A stretch of 64,000 bases of DNA, from the NCBI GenBank assembly GCA_034440355.1, contig JAWXBY010000041.1:1-64000 (forward strand), given 5' to 3'. The stretch is from SZUA-430 sp034440355 (GTDB taxonomy: Bacteria; Pseudomonadota; Alphaproteobacteria; Micropepsales; Micropepsaceae). Below, piece after piece: positions 43,528 through 51,440 of the stretch. How positions within the stretch are numbered: position 1 is the stretch's first letter; each line of letters starts with the position of its first letter. The notes beneath the pieces were generated by a model. The model saw nothing but the letters and a program-made list of their open reading frames with translations, was not told where the DNA came from and searched no databases. The translations under genes were made by a program, and so were the position numbers.

Positions 43528-44634
43528 ATGGGGGAATCACCCGTCATCACCCGGCGCTTCCGCGTCGCGGGAATGAACAGCGAGGTCTGCGCCGCGCGCG
43601 TCGAACACGCGCTGATGGCGCTGCCCGGCGTCGAGGAAGCCGTCGTCGACCTCGACCGCTCGCAGGTCGTGGTGTGGAGCGACGGCACCATCCCCGACGT
43701 CACGCTCGCCGACGCCGTCGAACGCGTCGGCTACACGCTCATCCTGGCTGCCGACGACGAACCAGAGCCCGAACCGCCCGCGCCGGAGCCAGAACCCGAG
43801 CCAGAGCCCGAACCCGAGCCAGAGCCCGAACCCGAGCCAGAGCCCGAACCGGCGCCCCCATCGCCATCGCGTCCCGCTCCGACGCCGCAGATCGACCGCG
43901 ACGAGATCATCGTCGAACGCGAACCGGAGCGCCGTTCGTGGGTGCCCTCCTTCGGCGATGTTTGGTACGTCGCAACACGCACCATCGTCTTCGCCCTCGT
44001 CGCCTCGATCCTGTGGGTCGCCGCGTACAGCTTCCTGCCCGCGCCCTTCACCCTCGTCATGGTCAGCGAGTCGCTGTTCGAAGGTCGCAACATCCGCCAC
44101 CAGTGGGTGCCGCTCGAACGCATCTCGCCGCACCTGATCCGCGCCGTTATCGCCGCCGAAGACAACGAGTTCTGTCACCACTGGGGATTCGATTTCAACG
44201 AACTCGAGAAGGCCTGGGACCGATCGCAGCGCAACGGTGGCCGCCTCCGCGGCGCGTCCACGATCACCCAGCAGACAGCGAAGAACGCGTTCCTCTGGGG
44301 CGGCCGGTCGTATGTGCGCAAAGGCTTCGAGGCCTACTTCACCGTCCTCATCGAAGGCCTCTGGTCCAAGCGCCGCACGATGGAGGTCTATCTCAACATC
44401 ATCGAGTGGGGCCCCGGCGTCTTCGGCGCAGAGGCCGCCGCGCGGCACTGGTTCCGCAAACCGGCCTCGCGCCTGACGCAGATGGAAGCCGCCCGCCTGG
44501 CCGCCATCCTGCCGAACCCGGCCCGCTATCGCGCCAACCCGCCGGGCCCGTACGTGAGCAACCGCGGCTACACCATCGCCGCCCGCGCCAACAGTGTCGA
44601 CTTGAACGGCGACGACCGCTGCGCAAAGCCTTAG
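43528..44634 (+). CDS. mtgA: Monofunctional peptidoglycan glycosyltransferase with N-terminal heavy-metal-associated domain
   Basis: A 368-residue fusion. Residues about 7-72 look like a heavy-metal-associated (HMA) ferredoxin-like fold: FRVAGMNSEVCAARVEHAL, LPGVEEAVVDLDRSQVVVW, LADAVERVGYTLIL. The usual GMxCxxC site reads GMNSEVC, so only Cys21 remains. Residues 77-110 are an (EP) repeat. A membrane helix spans about 151-170. The GT51 domain (about 185-350) is a standard MtgA: AVIAAEDNEFCHHWGFD with catalytic Glu211, GASTITQQTAKNAFLW and VYLNIIEWGPGVFGAEAAA. It polymerises lipid II in the periplasm; the HMA part would be cytoplasmic. The start at 43528 is in good agreement with the HMA strand. 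I know of no described MtgA with this domain. Confidence 0.88.
   Translation: MGESPVITRRFRVAGMNSEVCAARVEHALMALPGVEEAVVDLDRSQVVVWSDGTIPDVTLADAVERVGYTLILAADDEPEPEPPAPEPEPEPEPEPEPEPEPEPEPEPAPPSPSRPAPTPQIDRDEIIVEREPERRSWVPSFGDVWYVATRTIVFALVASILWVAAYSFLPAPFTLVMVSESLFEGRNIRHQWVPLERISPHLIRAVIAAEDNEFCHHWGFDFNELEKAWDRSQRNGGRLRGASTITQQTAKNAFLWGGRSYVRKGFEAYFTVLIEGLWSKRRTMEVYLNIIEWGPGVFGAEAAARHWFRKPASRLTQMEAARLAAILPNPARYRANPPGPYVSNRGYTIAARANSVDLNGDDRCAKP
43798..43850 (+). repeat. 18-base tandem repeat encoding the EP linker
   Basis: Three copies (the last lacking one base) of an 18-base unit GAGCCAGAGCCCGAACCC, encoding EPEPEP. Related degenerate units flank it on both sides (about 43761-43860). Exact repetition implies recent copy-number change by slippage or unequal exchange; the unit length is a multiple of three, so the frame is kept. 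Confidence 0.85.
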
Positions 44635-44681
44635 GTTAAAGCACTCGCCGCCGAATCAACTCGCCCTCGGGGAGGTTTTCG

Positions 44682-45356
44682 ATGCGCCGCCTTCACAACT
44701 TCCAGCTCTCGCCCTTCTGCCGCAAAGTGCGTCTCGTGCTCGGCGAAAAGAAGCTGGGCTTCGAGAGCATCGACGAACGCCCCTGGCAGCCGCGCGCCGA
44801 TCTGCTGCCGCTCGACCCGTCGGGCCAGTTGCCGGTGCTCATCGAAGACGGCGGCTTCGCCGTCTCCGACAGCCAAGCGATCGTCGAGTATCTCGAAGAG
44901 GTCCATCCCGAACCCGCACTGATGCCCAAGCGTCCGGCTGAGCGCGCAGAGGTCCGCCGTCTGGCCGCCTGGTTCGACCGCTTCTTCTTCGCCGAAGTCT
45001 CCTCCGTCGTCGTGCGCGAGAAGCTGCTGAAACGCTATCGCACAGGCGTCGGCACGCAGGAGCCGAACGCGCAAGCTCTGCGCGCAAGCCTGGAAGCCTT
45101 GCGCGGCCACCTCGACTTCGTAACCAAGCTGTCCGAACAACGCGACTTCCTCGCGGGCCCCATGAGCCTCGCCGACTTCACCGCCGCCGCACACCTCTCC
45201 TGCATCGACTATTTCGGCGACGTGCCGTGGGACGACTACCCGCGCGCCCGCGAATGGTACGCGCGTCTGAAGTCCAGACCCTGCTTCCGCCCGCTCCTCG
45301 CCGATCAGCTGCCCGGTTTCGCGCCCGCGCCCGAATATGCCAACCTGGATTTCTAG
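44682..45356 (+). CDS. GST-fold protein, FzlA-like
   Basis: A 224-residue glutathione-S-transferase-fold protein. N-terminal thioredoxin-like domain: LHNFQLSPFCRKVRLVLGEK, DPSGQLPVLIEDGG, SDSQAIVEYLEE. C-terminal helical domain: RRLAAWFDRFF and SLADFTAAAHLSCIDYFGDVPWDDYP. The ending SRPCFRPLLADQLPGF...YANLDF resembles my memory of FzlA, the Caulobacter FtsZ-binding GST-like protein, whose conserved C-terminal tail is needed for FtsZ contact. A detoxifying GST is the alternative. GGGGAGG precedes the ATG by 6-12 bases. queG begins 24 bases after the stop. Confidence 0.8.
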   Translation: MRRLHNFQLSPFCRKVRLVLGEKKLGFESIDERPWQPRADLLPLDPSGQLPVLIEDGGFAVSDSQAIVEYLEEVHPEPALMPKRPAERAEVRRLAAWFDRFFFAEVSSVVVREKLLKRYRTGVGTQEPNAQALRASLEALRGHLDFVTKLSEQRDFLAGPMSLADFTAAAHLSCIDYFGDVPWDDYPRAREWYARLKSRPCFRPLLADQLPGFAPAPEYANLDF

Positions 45357-45380
45357 GGGCACAATGAAGGCTTTCGATCT

Positions 45381-46493
45381 ATGCCGTCCGCGCGCGACGC
45401 GATCCGCGACCTGGCGCTCGCCCAAGGTTTCGACGCCGTGGGCTTTGCCCCCGCGAGCGCCGGCGCGCGCGCAGGCGAGGGGCTAAAGGCTTTCCTCGCC
45501 GCGGGCCATCACGGCGACATGGGCTGGCTCGAAACGCGCGCCGACGAACGCGCCGACCCGCAAACCCTGTGGCCTGAAGCGAAAAGTGCCGTCGTCCTCG
45601 GTCTGTCTTACGCCCCCGCTGACGATCCGCTCGCAGCTCTCGAACGCCGCGACCGCGGCACGATTTCCGTCTACGCGCAAAACAACGACTACCACGACGT
45701 CATCAAGAAGCGCCTGAAAGCGATCGGCCGCGAGGTCGTGAAGACCTTCGGCGGCGACATCAAAGTCTTCGTCGACACAGCCCCGGTGATGGAAAAACCG
45801 CTCGCACAAAGCGCCGGCCTCGGTTGGCAAGGCAAGCACACGAACCTGGTCAGCCGCGAACACGGCTCATGGCTCTTCCTCGGCGTGATCCTGACGACGC
45901 TCGATCTCGAAGCGGCCACACAACAAGAAGACCTTTGCGGCACCTGCAGCCGTTGCCTAGACATCTGCCCGACGAAGGCCTTCCCCGCACCCTACAAACT
46001 CGACGCGCGCCGCTGCATCTCCTACCTCACGATCGAACACAAAGGCCCGATCCCGCGCGAGTTGCGCGCTCTCATGGGCAACCGCATCTACGGCTGCGAC
46101 GATTGCCTGGCCGTCTGCCCGTGGAACAAATTCGCCGCCAGCGCACGCGAAGCCGCCTTCTTCCCCCGCGTCGAACTCAAAGCACCGTTGCTCGCCCATT
46201 TGGCCGCGCTCGACGACAAGGCCTTTCGCGAAGTCTTTAAAGCCTCCCCCGTCAAACGCATCGGCCGCGACCGCTTCGTCCGCAACGTCCTCATCGCCAT
46301 CGGCAATTCCGGTGACACAGCGCTTGGCGCCACCGCGCAAGCGCGCCTCGCCGATCCATCGCCTTTGGTCCGCGGCGCCGCGATCTGGGCGCTTTCGCGC
46401 TTGCTCGTGAAGGATCAATGGGAAACGCTGCGCACCGCGCACGCGCCATCGGAGAAGGACACAACTGTGATCGACGAATGGCGTGCGGCTTAA
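45381..46493 (+). CDS. queG: Epoxyqueuosine reductase QueG
   Basis: A 370-residue cobalamin-dependent enzyme that reduces epoxyqueuosine to queuosine in tRNA anticodons. The N-terminal domain begins with IRDLALAQGFDAVGFAP; LGWQGKHTNLVSREHGSW is the family mark near the active site; the two [4Fe-4S] clusters use CGTCSRCLDICPTKAFPAP and CDDCLAVCPWNKFA. A HEAT-like C-terminus (about 300-360) follows. The stop TAA is in TTAA shared with the convergent TPR gene. The start at 45381 has no strong binding site. Confidence 0.95.
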   Translation: MPSARDAIRDLALAQGFDAVGFAPASAGARAGEGLKAFLAAGHHGDMGWLETRADERADPQTLWPEAKSAVVLGLSYAPADDPLAALERRDRGTISVYAQNNDYHDVIKKRLKAIGREVVKTFGGDIKVFVDTAPVMEKPLAQSAGLGWQGKHTNLVSREHGSWLFLGVILTTLDLEAATQQEDLCGTCSRCLDICPTKAFPAPYKLDARRCISYLTIEHKGPIPRELRALMGNRIYGCDDCLAVCPWNKFAASAREAAFFPRVELKAPLLAHLAALDDKAFREVFKASPVKRIGRDRFVRNVLIAIGNSGDTALGATAQARLADPSPLVRGAAIWALSRLLVKDQWETLRTAHAPSEKDTTVIDEWRAA

Positions 46494-47272
46494 GGCTGCG
46501 ACTTCGTCTTGGGCTTGGCCGTGCCGCCCGCCTTCACTTCCAGTTTTTCGATTTCCATGCGCGCACTCGCAGCCGCTTCGCTGTGCGGCTGCTTGTCGAG
46601 CACGGCCATGAAGTCCTGCCGCGCCCCGGCTTTGTCGCCTTGCGCCGCGCGTAGCAACCCGCGCTCCACCAGCGCTTCGACGTTTTTGTCGTCCAGCAGC
46701 AACGCCTGTGTCACGTCGCCCATCGCGCCTTTGATGTTCTTCTGCGCCCGCCGCGCGCTGGCGCGCAGCACAAGCGCCTGAACGTTGCCGGGCTCGGCGG
46801 CCAGTGCCGACGTCAAATCCGATTCCGCCGCCGCCCACTTCTTCAACAGCGCAGACGCGCGCGCGCGATCGATGAGATACTCCGCCTCGCCAGGCATCAA
46901 CGACAGCGCCGCGGTCAGCGACGCCGTCGCCAGCTCAGGCTGGCCCGCCAGCAACCACGCATTGCCCGCCTGACCCAAGATCTGCGCCCGCGTTTCCGTG
47001 TCGCCCGCCGAAGGTTTGCGCGCCAGCACATCCAAACGCCGCGCTGCCTCGCCGTATTGTTTCAGCGTCACAAGCGCGACCGCCGCACAATGCTCCGCAC
47101 CCGGATCGCCGCCGGCTTTCAGCGCCTCCGTCGCCATCTCCAACGCTTCTTCCGGCTTGCGATCGGCCTTCTTCAAGCAGAGGTCGTATTGGAAATCGAT
47201 GGCCGGCACGTCGGTGCTGGGCACCGCATCGGCGGCAATCAACGCGAGAGCGAAAAAGGCGAGCTTGACCAT
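46490..47272 (-). CDS. Exported tetratricopeptide-repeat protein
   Basis: A 260-residue protein starting MVKLAFFALALIAADAVPS, probably a signal peptide, followed by six or so TPR-like helix pairs: EALEMATEALKAGGDPGAEHCAAVALV, AGNAWLLAGQPELATASLTAAL, RASALLKKWAAAESDLTSALAAEPGNVQAL and RGLLRAAQGDKAGARQDFMAVLDKQP. It probably works as a periplasmic scaffold; no partner is apparent. The start at 47272 is the ATG of a GTG-TCG-CGG-ATG start region; GTG at 47281 is the alternative. It is divergent from the following SDR gene (66 bases). Confidence 0.78.
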   Translation of the reverse strand: MVKLAFFALALIAADAVPSTDVPAIDFQYDLCLKKADRKPEEALEMATEALKAGGDPGAEHCAAVALVTLKQYGEAARRLDVLARKPSAGDTETRAQILGQAGNAWLLAGQPELATASLTAALSLMPGEAEYLIDRARASALLKKWAAAESDLTSALAAEPGNVQALVLRASARRAQKNIKGAMGDVTQALLLDDKNVEALVERGLLRAAQGDKAGARQDFMAVLDKQPHSEAAASARMEIEKLEVKAGGTAKPKTKSQP

Positions 47273-47338
47273 CCGCGACACTTCGCAGACTTTCCGCCAA
47301 ATTCAAGTTTAAACCGTGTAAGTGGCGAGGCAGAACCC

Positions 47339-48214
47339 ATGAACCGGCTGTTTTGCTTTGGCTTTGGTTACAGCGCCACCGTCCTCGCCCACCGGCTGAA
47401 AGCCCAAGGCTGGCGCATCGCCGGCACCGCCCGCACGCGCGAGAAGGTCAAGGAACTAACCGCCCAGGGCATCGAAGCCTACCAATTCGACGCACCACTT
47501 TCGCACGCCGCCGCCGCGCTCGCCGGCACGACACACATCTTGGTCAGCACGCCGCCGAACGTCGGCGGCGATCCGGCCCTCACCCATCACGTCCACGATC
47601 TCTCGGCGCTCACGCCGCGCCCGCAATGGGTAGGCTACCTCTCGACGACCGGCGTCTACGGCGATCACCAAGGCGGCTGGGTCGACGAAGCAACGCCGGT
47701 GACGCCGTCAAACGAACGCGCCAAACGCCGCATAGCCGCCGAACACGCGTGGGCAGCGTGGGGCGCGGCGGTCAACGTGCCCGTCCACATCTTCCGCCTC
47801 GCTGGCATCTACGGCCCCGGCCAAAACCAACTCGTCTCACTGCGCGAAGGCAAAGCCCGCCGCATCATCAAACCCGGCCAAGTCTTCTCGCGCATCCACG
47901 TCGAAGACATCGCGACGGTGCTGGAAGCCTCGATCGCGAAGCCGAACGCCGGCGCCATCTACAACGTCTGCGACGACGAACCTGCGCCGCCGGATGAAGT
48001 CGTGGCGTACGCGGCAAAGCTCCTCAACATCGACCCGCCGCCCAGTGAGCCGTTCGAAGAAGCCGCACGCACGCTCTCCGACATGGCGTTGAGCTTCTAT
48101 CTCGACTCAAAACGCGTGAAGAACGACCGCATCAAACAAGACCTCGGCGTCACGCTGCGCTACCCGACCTATCGCGAAGGCTTAACCGCGTTGTTGGCCG
48201 AAGACGGCAGATGA
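47339..48214 (+). CDS. NAD(P)-dependent SDR-family protein
   Basis: A 291-residue extended/atypical SDR. The glycine motif GFGYSATVLAHRL (residues about 8-20) is GxGxxA, as in YeeZ-type proteins, followed by VSTPPNVGGDP, GYLSTTGVYGDHQGGWVDE, FRLAGIYGPGQN and GQVFSRIHVEDIATVL. No YxxxK pair is evident in the usual place, as is typical of this atypical group, so a dehydrogenase activity is uncertain. The gene is upstream of a glycosyltransferase in the same direction (48 bases). Confidence 0.82.
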   Translation: MNRLFCFGFGYSATVLAHRLKAQGWRIAGTARTREKVKELTAQGIEAYQFDAPLSHAAAALAGTTHILVSTPPNVGGDPALTHHVHDLSALTPRPQWVGYLSTTGVYGDHQGGWVDEATPVTPSNERAKRRIAAEHAWAAWGAAVNVPVHIFRLAGIYGPGQNQLVSLREGKARRIIKPGQVFSRIHVEDIATVLEASIAKPNAGAIYNVCDDEPAPPDEVVAYAAKLLNIDPPPSEPFEEAARTLSDMALSFYLDSKRVKNDRIKQDLGVTLRYPTYREGLTALLAEDGR

Positions 48215-48262
48215 ATCGTCGCCCATTGCATTCCCGCTCAACATGTCGGATTTGAAGCCGGA

Positions 48263-49426
48263 ATGCCGACGCTCAAACCCGTGACACTCACAGTGCTGCA
48301 AGTCATCCCGGCCCTCGACGCCGGCGGTGCGGAGCGTACCGCCGTCGACGTCGCGCGCGCCGTGGTGAAGGCCGGCGGCAAGGCGTGGATCGCGACCAAG
48401 GGCGGCCGCCTCGCTGCGGAGGCCGAGAAGGGCGGCGCCAAGATCGTCACCGGCGACTTCGACACCAAGCATCCGATGGCGATCCTGCGCAACGCCGAAA
48501 CGCTGGCCGATCTGATCCGCACGGAGCGCATCGCGATCATCCACGCCCGCTCGCGCGCGCCCGCATGGAGCGCCTACTTCGCCGCCCAGCGCACCGGTGC
48601 GAAATACGTCGCCACCTATCACGGCATCTACAACGCGAAGAACCCGATCAAGCGTTGGTACAATTCGATTATGGCGAAAGGCGATGCCGTCATCGCCAAT
48701 TCGCAGTTCACCGCCGATCACGTCGTCGCTCAGCACAAAGTCGACGCGAAGAAACTGCACGTCATCCCGCGCGGCATCGACGTGAAGGGCTTTACACCCG
48801 CGAACGTCACGCAAGATCGCATCGACGCCATTCGTAAACAGTGGAATCTGACACCGGGCAAACCGGTGATCGTCATGCCCGGCCGCCTCACGCGCTGGAA
48901 AGGCCAACTCGTCTTCATCGAAGCGTTGGCACGCTTGCCCGACCGCACGTTCGAAGCCGTGATGGTCGGCGACGCACAAGAACGCGACGCTTACGTCGAT
49001 GAACTCCACGCCAGCCTAAAGCGCCTGAACCTAACGGACGCCGTGCGCATCCCCGGCCATTGCAGCGACATGCCGGCGGCCCTCATGGCGGCCGACGTGA
49101 TCGTCGCGCCGTCGATCGAACCGGAGGCCTTCGGCCGCGTCGCTGTCGAAGCCCAGGCCATGGGCCGCCCCATCGTCGCCTCACGCCTCGGCGCGCAAAC
49201 CGAAACCGTCGCCGACGGTATCACCGGATTCCTGTTCCCACCGGGCGATGCCGAAGCGTTGGCGCAAGGCATCACGCGCGCGCTCGCACTCTCGCCGGAT
49301 CAACGCAAAGCCATGGCCAAAAAAGCGAGAGACCGCGTGCTCGCATCCTATTCGGTTCAGGCAATGTGCGAAGCGACGCTCAAGGTCTATCGCGACATAC
49401 TCAAAGCGCCGCGAGAAAATCCCTGA
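48263..49426 (+). CDS. Glycosyltransferase family 4 protein (LPS or polysaccharide)
   Basis: A 387-residue GT-B glycosyltransferase. The N-terminal half has LQVIPALDAGGAERTAVDVARAV and IIHARSRAPAW; the C-terminal GT4 domain has VIVMPGRLTRWKGQLVFIEAL, the acceptor or donor motif APSIEPEAFGRVAVEAQAMGRPIVAS with E-x7-E. It probably transfers a sugar to LPS core or another glycan on the cytoplasmic face; donor unknown. The 3' end overlaps the convergent next gene by 26 bases. Two other glycosyltransferases follow on the other strand, forming a small glycan gene group. Confidence 0.87.
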   Translation: MPTLKPVTLTVLQVIPALDAGGAERTAVDVARAVVKAGGKAWIATKGGRLAAEAEKGGAKIVTGDFDTKHPMAILRNAETLADLIRTERIAIIHARSRAPAWSAYFAAQRTGAKYVATYHGIYNAKNPIKRWYNSIMAKGDAVIANSQFTADHVVAQHKVDAKKLHVIPRGIDVKGFTPANVTQDRIDAIRKQWNLTPGKPVIVMPGRLTRWKGQLVFIEALARLPDRTFEAVMVGDAQERDAYVDELHASLKRLNLTDAVRIPGHCSDMPAALMAADVIVAPSIEPEAFGRVAVEAQAMGRPIVASRLGAQTETVADGITGFLFPPGDAEALAQGITRALALSPDQRKAMAKKARDRVLASYSVQAMCEATLKVYRDILKAPRENP

Positions 49427-50492
49427 CCGCATTCGTCCACTGCGCTGGCCCCTTCGCGCGCGCCGATGCGCCGGCGCTCAGCTTCTTCTTCAACGCAGCG
49501 TCGTCGAGCAAACGCAAAATCTGCCGCCGCACATCCGCAAGATCGTCGCCGTTGCACAGCAAGCCGGTCTCGCCGTCGCGCACCGCATCGACCGCGCCGC
49601 CCTCACGACCGGCAAGCGAAGGCACGCCATACCAAGCGGCCTCGAGATAAACGATCCCGAACCCTTCGACCGAATTGCCCTCGCGCCGGGCCGGCATGAG
49701 AAACACGTCGGCGACCGAGAACAGAGCCGCCTTCGCCGGCCCATCGACCGCGCCCGCGAAGTGCACGTGCCGTCCAACGCCGCTGTCGACCACAAGCTTC
49801 TCAAGCCGCGGCCGATCCTCGCCGCCGCCCGCCACGATATAAACCGCATTCGGATGCGTTTTCAAAATGTCGGGCAGCGCACGGATGACCATGTCGATCC
49901 CCTTGCGCGGCTCAAGCCGCGCCAGCGTCAACAGCACCGGCGACCGCCCCGCGATCACAGCGCGCAGATCGCCAAGCTCGCCCGCCGTAGGCTCGTCTTG
50001 CGGCCCGATCGGCGGATTGATCACACGCAGCCGCGTCTCACTGTTGGCGACATAGGGCTTCGCCTGCGACGCGGTATAGGCGGAGTTGGCGACGACGCGC
50101 GTAGCCTTCGCCAGCGCACGCACGATCCGGCCTTGCTTGCCGCTGGTCGGGTTCGGCGGAAACTCCATCCCATGCGCCAGCACGACGATCGCCACGTTGA
50201 GTTTCGGCAGACGCTCGATGCTCTTCCACGAATCCGCAAAGATCGCCTCGACGCCGCCGCGCTTCACAGCTTTAGCAATCGCCCAAGCCTTGCGCCGCCG
50301 CCGCAACGGCTTGAACCCGCCGAAGCGATGAATCGGGTAGGGCGCTTTAATTTCAGGTCCGGTCTCATGCGCATCGTCGGCAAACACGGCAACGTCTTTC
50401 CCGCTCGCCGCCAACGCGTCGGCAAGCCCGCCCATCAGTATCTCGATGCCGCCGCGATCGGGCGGAAAGCACTGGGTCGAAATCAGAATCAT
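49401..50492 (-). CDS. Glycosyltransferase family 4 protein
   Basis: A 363-residue GT-B glycosyltransferase. Start: MILISTQCFPPDRGGIEILMGGLADAL, the donor-side glycine-rich loop. Later: IVVLAHGMEFPPNPTSGKQGRIV, PVLLTLARLEPRKGIDMVIRAL, and the C-terminal EGFGIVYLEAAWYGVPSLAGREGG with the E-x7-E pair. It is downstream of the family 2 gene with a 4-base overlap (50489-50492), so they are coupled. It probably assembles LPS core or a cell-surface glycan; donor and acceptor are not deducible. Confidence 0.87.
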   Translation of the reverse strand: MILISTQCFPPDRGGIEILMGGLADALAASGKDVAVFADDAHETGPEIKAPYPIHRFGGFKPLRRRRKAWAIAKAVKRGGVEAIFADSWKSIERLPKLNVAIVVLAHGMEFPPNPTSGKQGRIVRALAKATRVVANSAYTASQAKPYVANSETRLRVINPPIGPQDEPTAGELGDLRAVIAGRSPVLLTLARLEPRKGIDMVIRALPDILKTHPNAVYIVAGGGEDRPRLEKLVVDSGVGRHVHFAGAVDGPAKAALFSVADVFLMPARREGNSVEGFGIVYLEAAWYGVPSLAGREGGAVDAVRDGETGLLCNGDDLADVRRQILRLLDDAALKKKLSAGASARAKGPAQWTNAVRDFLAAL

Positions 50493-51289
50493 TTTTGCCG
50501 TTGATTCAACGCTTCCGCGGGCCGTTCCTGCGGCCGCTCTGCAGCCTCAAGCATGCGCGAAATGCGAACGAAACGCGAGATAGCGCCGATCATCGCCGAC
50601 TGAAACCCTTGCAGTCCACCCGTGAAATGCCGTCGCAAAATATAATACCGAAGAAACGCCGCGGGAAATTCGAACACAAGCCGGAACCTGAGAACGCCCG
50701 GCGACTTGCGCTTGGCATGGTCGGCAAAATACCGCCCGCGCTCCACGGCCTTCGCCAACTGGTCGTCGAACGAGCGGGCGGAGAAGTGATGTACATCACC
50801 CTTCAACGCCCCGACCTTCATCCCTGTAATGTCCAGCGAGTCGTGAATCGGCGAATCCTTGAACCGCACCCGCCGCCGGTCATAGAGCCGCGGCTGTACA
50901 TAATCGTTCGCCCACAGGCGAGGCTTGGTCTGCCCGGGATAAACGTCGTTGATGGGCAGCGCATAGACCGCAAGCGTCGGTTCACCGCCCGTAAACAGTG
51001 CCTGAATCTCGGTTGCAAGACCCGGGGACACAACTTCATCCGCGTCGATGTTCAACAGCCACTCGTTCCGGCATTGCGTCTCGCCGAACCGCTTCTGCTG
51101 CCCGAACCCCGGCCACTCGTGAAAGACGACGCGCGCGCCTTCCGCTTCGGCCAGCGCCTGCGTCCCGTCGGTGCTGCCCGAATCGATGACGACGACCTCA
51201 TCGACGAAGCCTTTCACCGCCCGGATCGTGCGTTGGATGCGATCCGCCTCATTCTTGGCGATGATGAAGCACGATAGCGGCAGCGCCAC
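50489..51289 (-). CDS. Glycosyltransferase family 2 protein, WaaE/KdtX-like
   Basis: A 266-residue GT-A enzyme. It starts with ALPLSCFIIAKNEADRIQRTI and has DEVVVIDSGSTDGTQALAE, WPGFGQQKRFGETQCRNEWLLNIDADE (DxD is DAD) and RRRVRFKDSPIHDSLDI. This resembles WaaE/KdtX enzymes that modify the LPS inner core. The start is GTG at 51289, preceded by AGGGA about 13 bases upstream. Earlier in-frame starts would run through or past the divergent thrS start at 51441 and add an unconserved leader. It overlaps the next glycosyltransferase by four bases. Confidence 0.83.
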   Translation of the reverse strand: MALPLSCFIIAKNEADRIQRTIRAVKGFVDEVVVIDSGSTDGTQALAEAEGARVVFHEWPGFGQQKRFGETQCRNEWLLNIDADEVVSPGLATEIQALFTGGEPTLAVYALPINDVYPGQTKPRLWANDYVQPRLYDRRRVRFKDSPIHDSLDITGMKVGALKGDVHHFSARSFDDQLAKAVERGRYFADHAKRKSPGVLRFRLVFEFPAAFLRYYILRRHFTGGLQGFQSAMIGAISRFVRISRMLEAAERPQERPAEALNQRQK

Positions 51290-51440
51290 GGCCGAAAAGT
51301 CCCTCGAAACCCAGGGTCCGGCAGTGACATAAGGCCCGCGATGCCGCAAGGGCGCTGCCTTGACTTGGGGTGTCCCCCTCACCAATCTCCCGGCCTTTCG
51401 CGCCACCCGGCGCTTAACCTTGAGACGAAGGAGACGTGCC

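Noticed and set aside
51290..51440. T-box or other amino acid sensing leader before thrS
   Set aside because: T-boxes are not expected in Alphaproteobacteria and I see neither the conserved T-box bases nor a suitable antiterminator.
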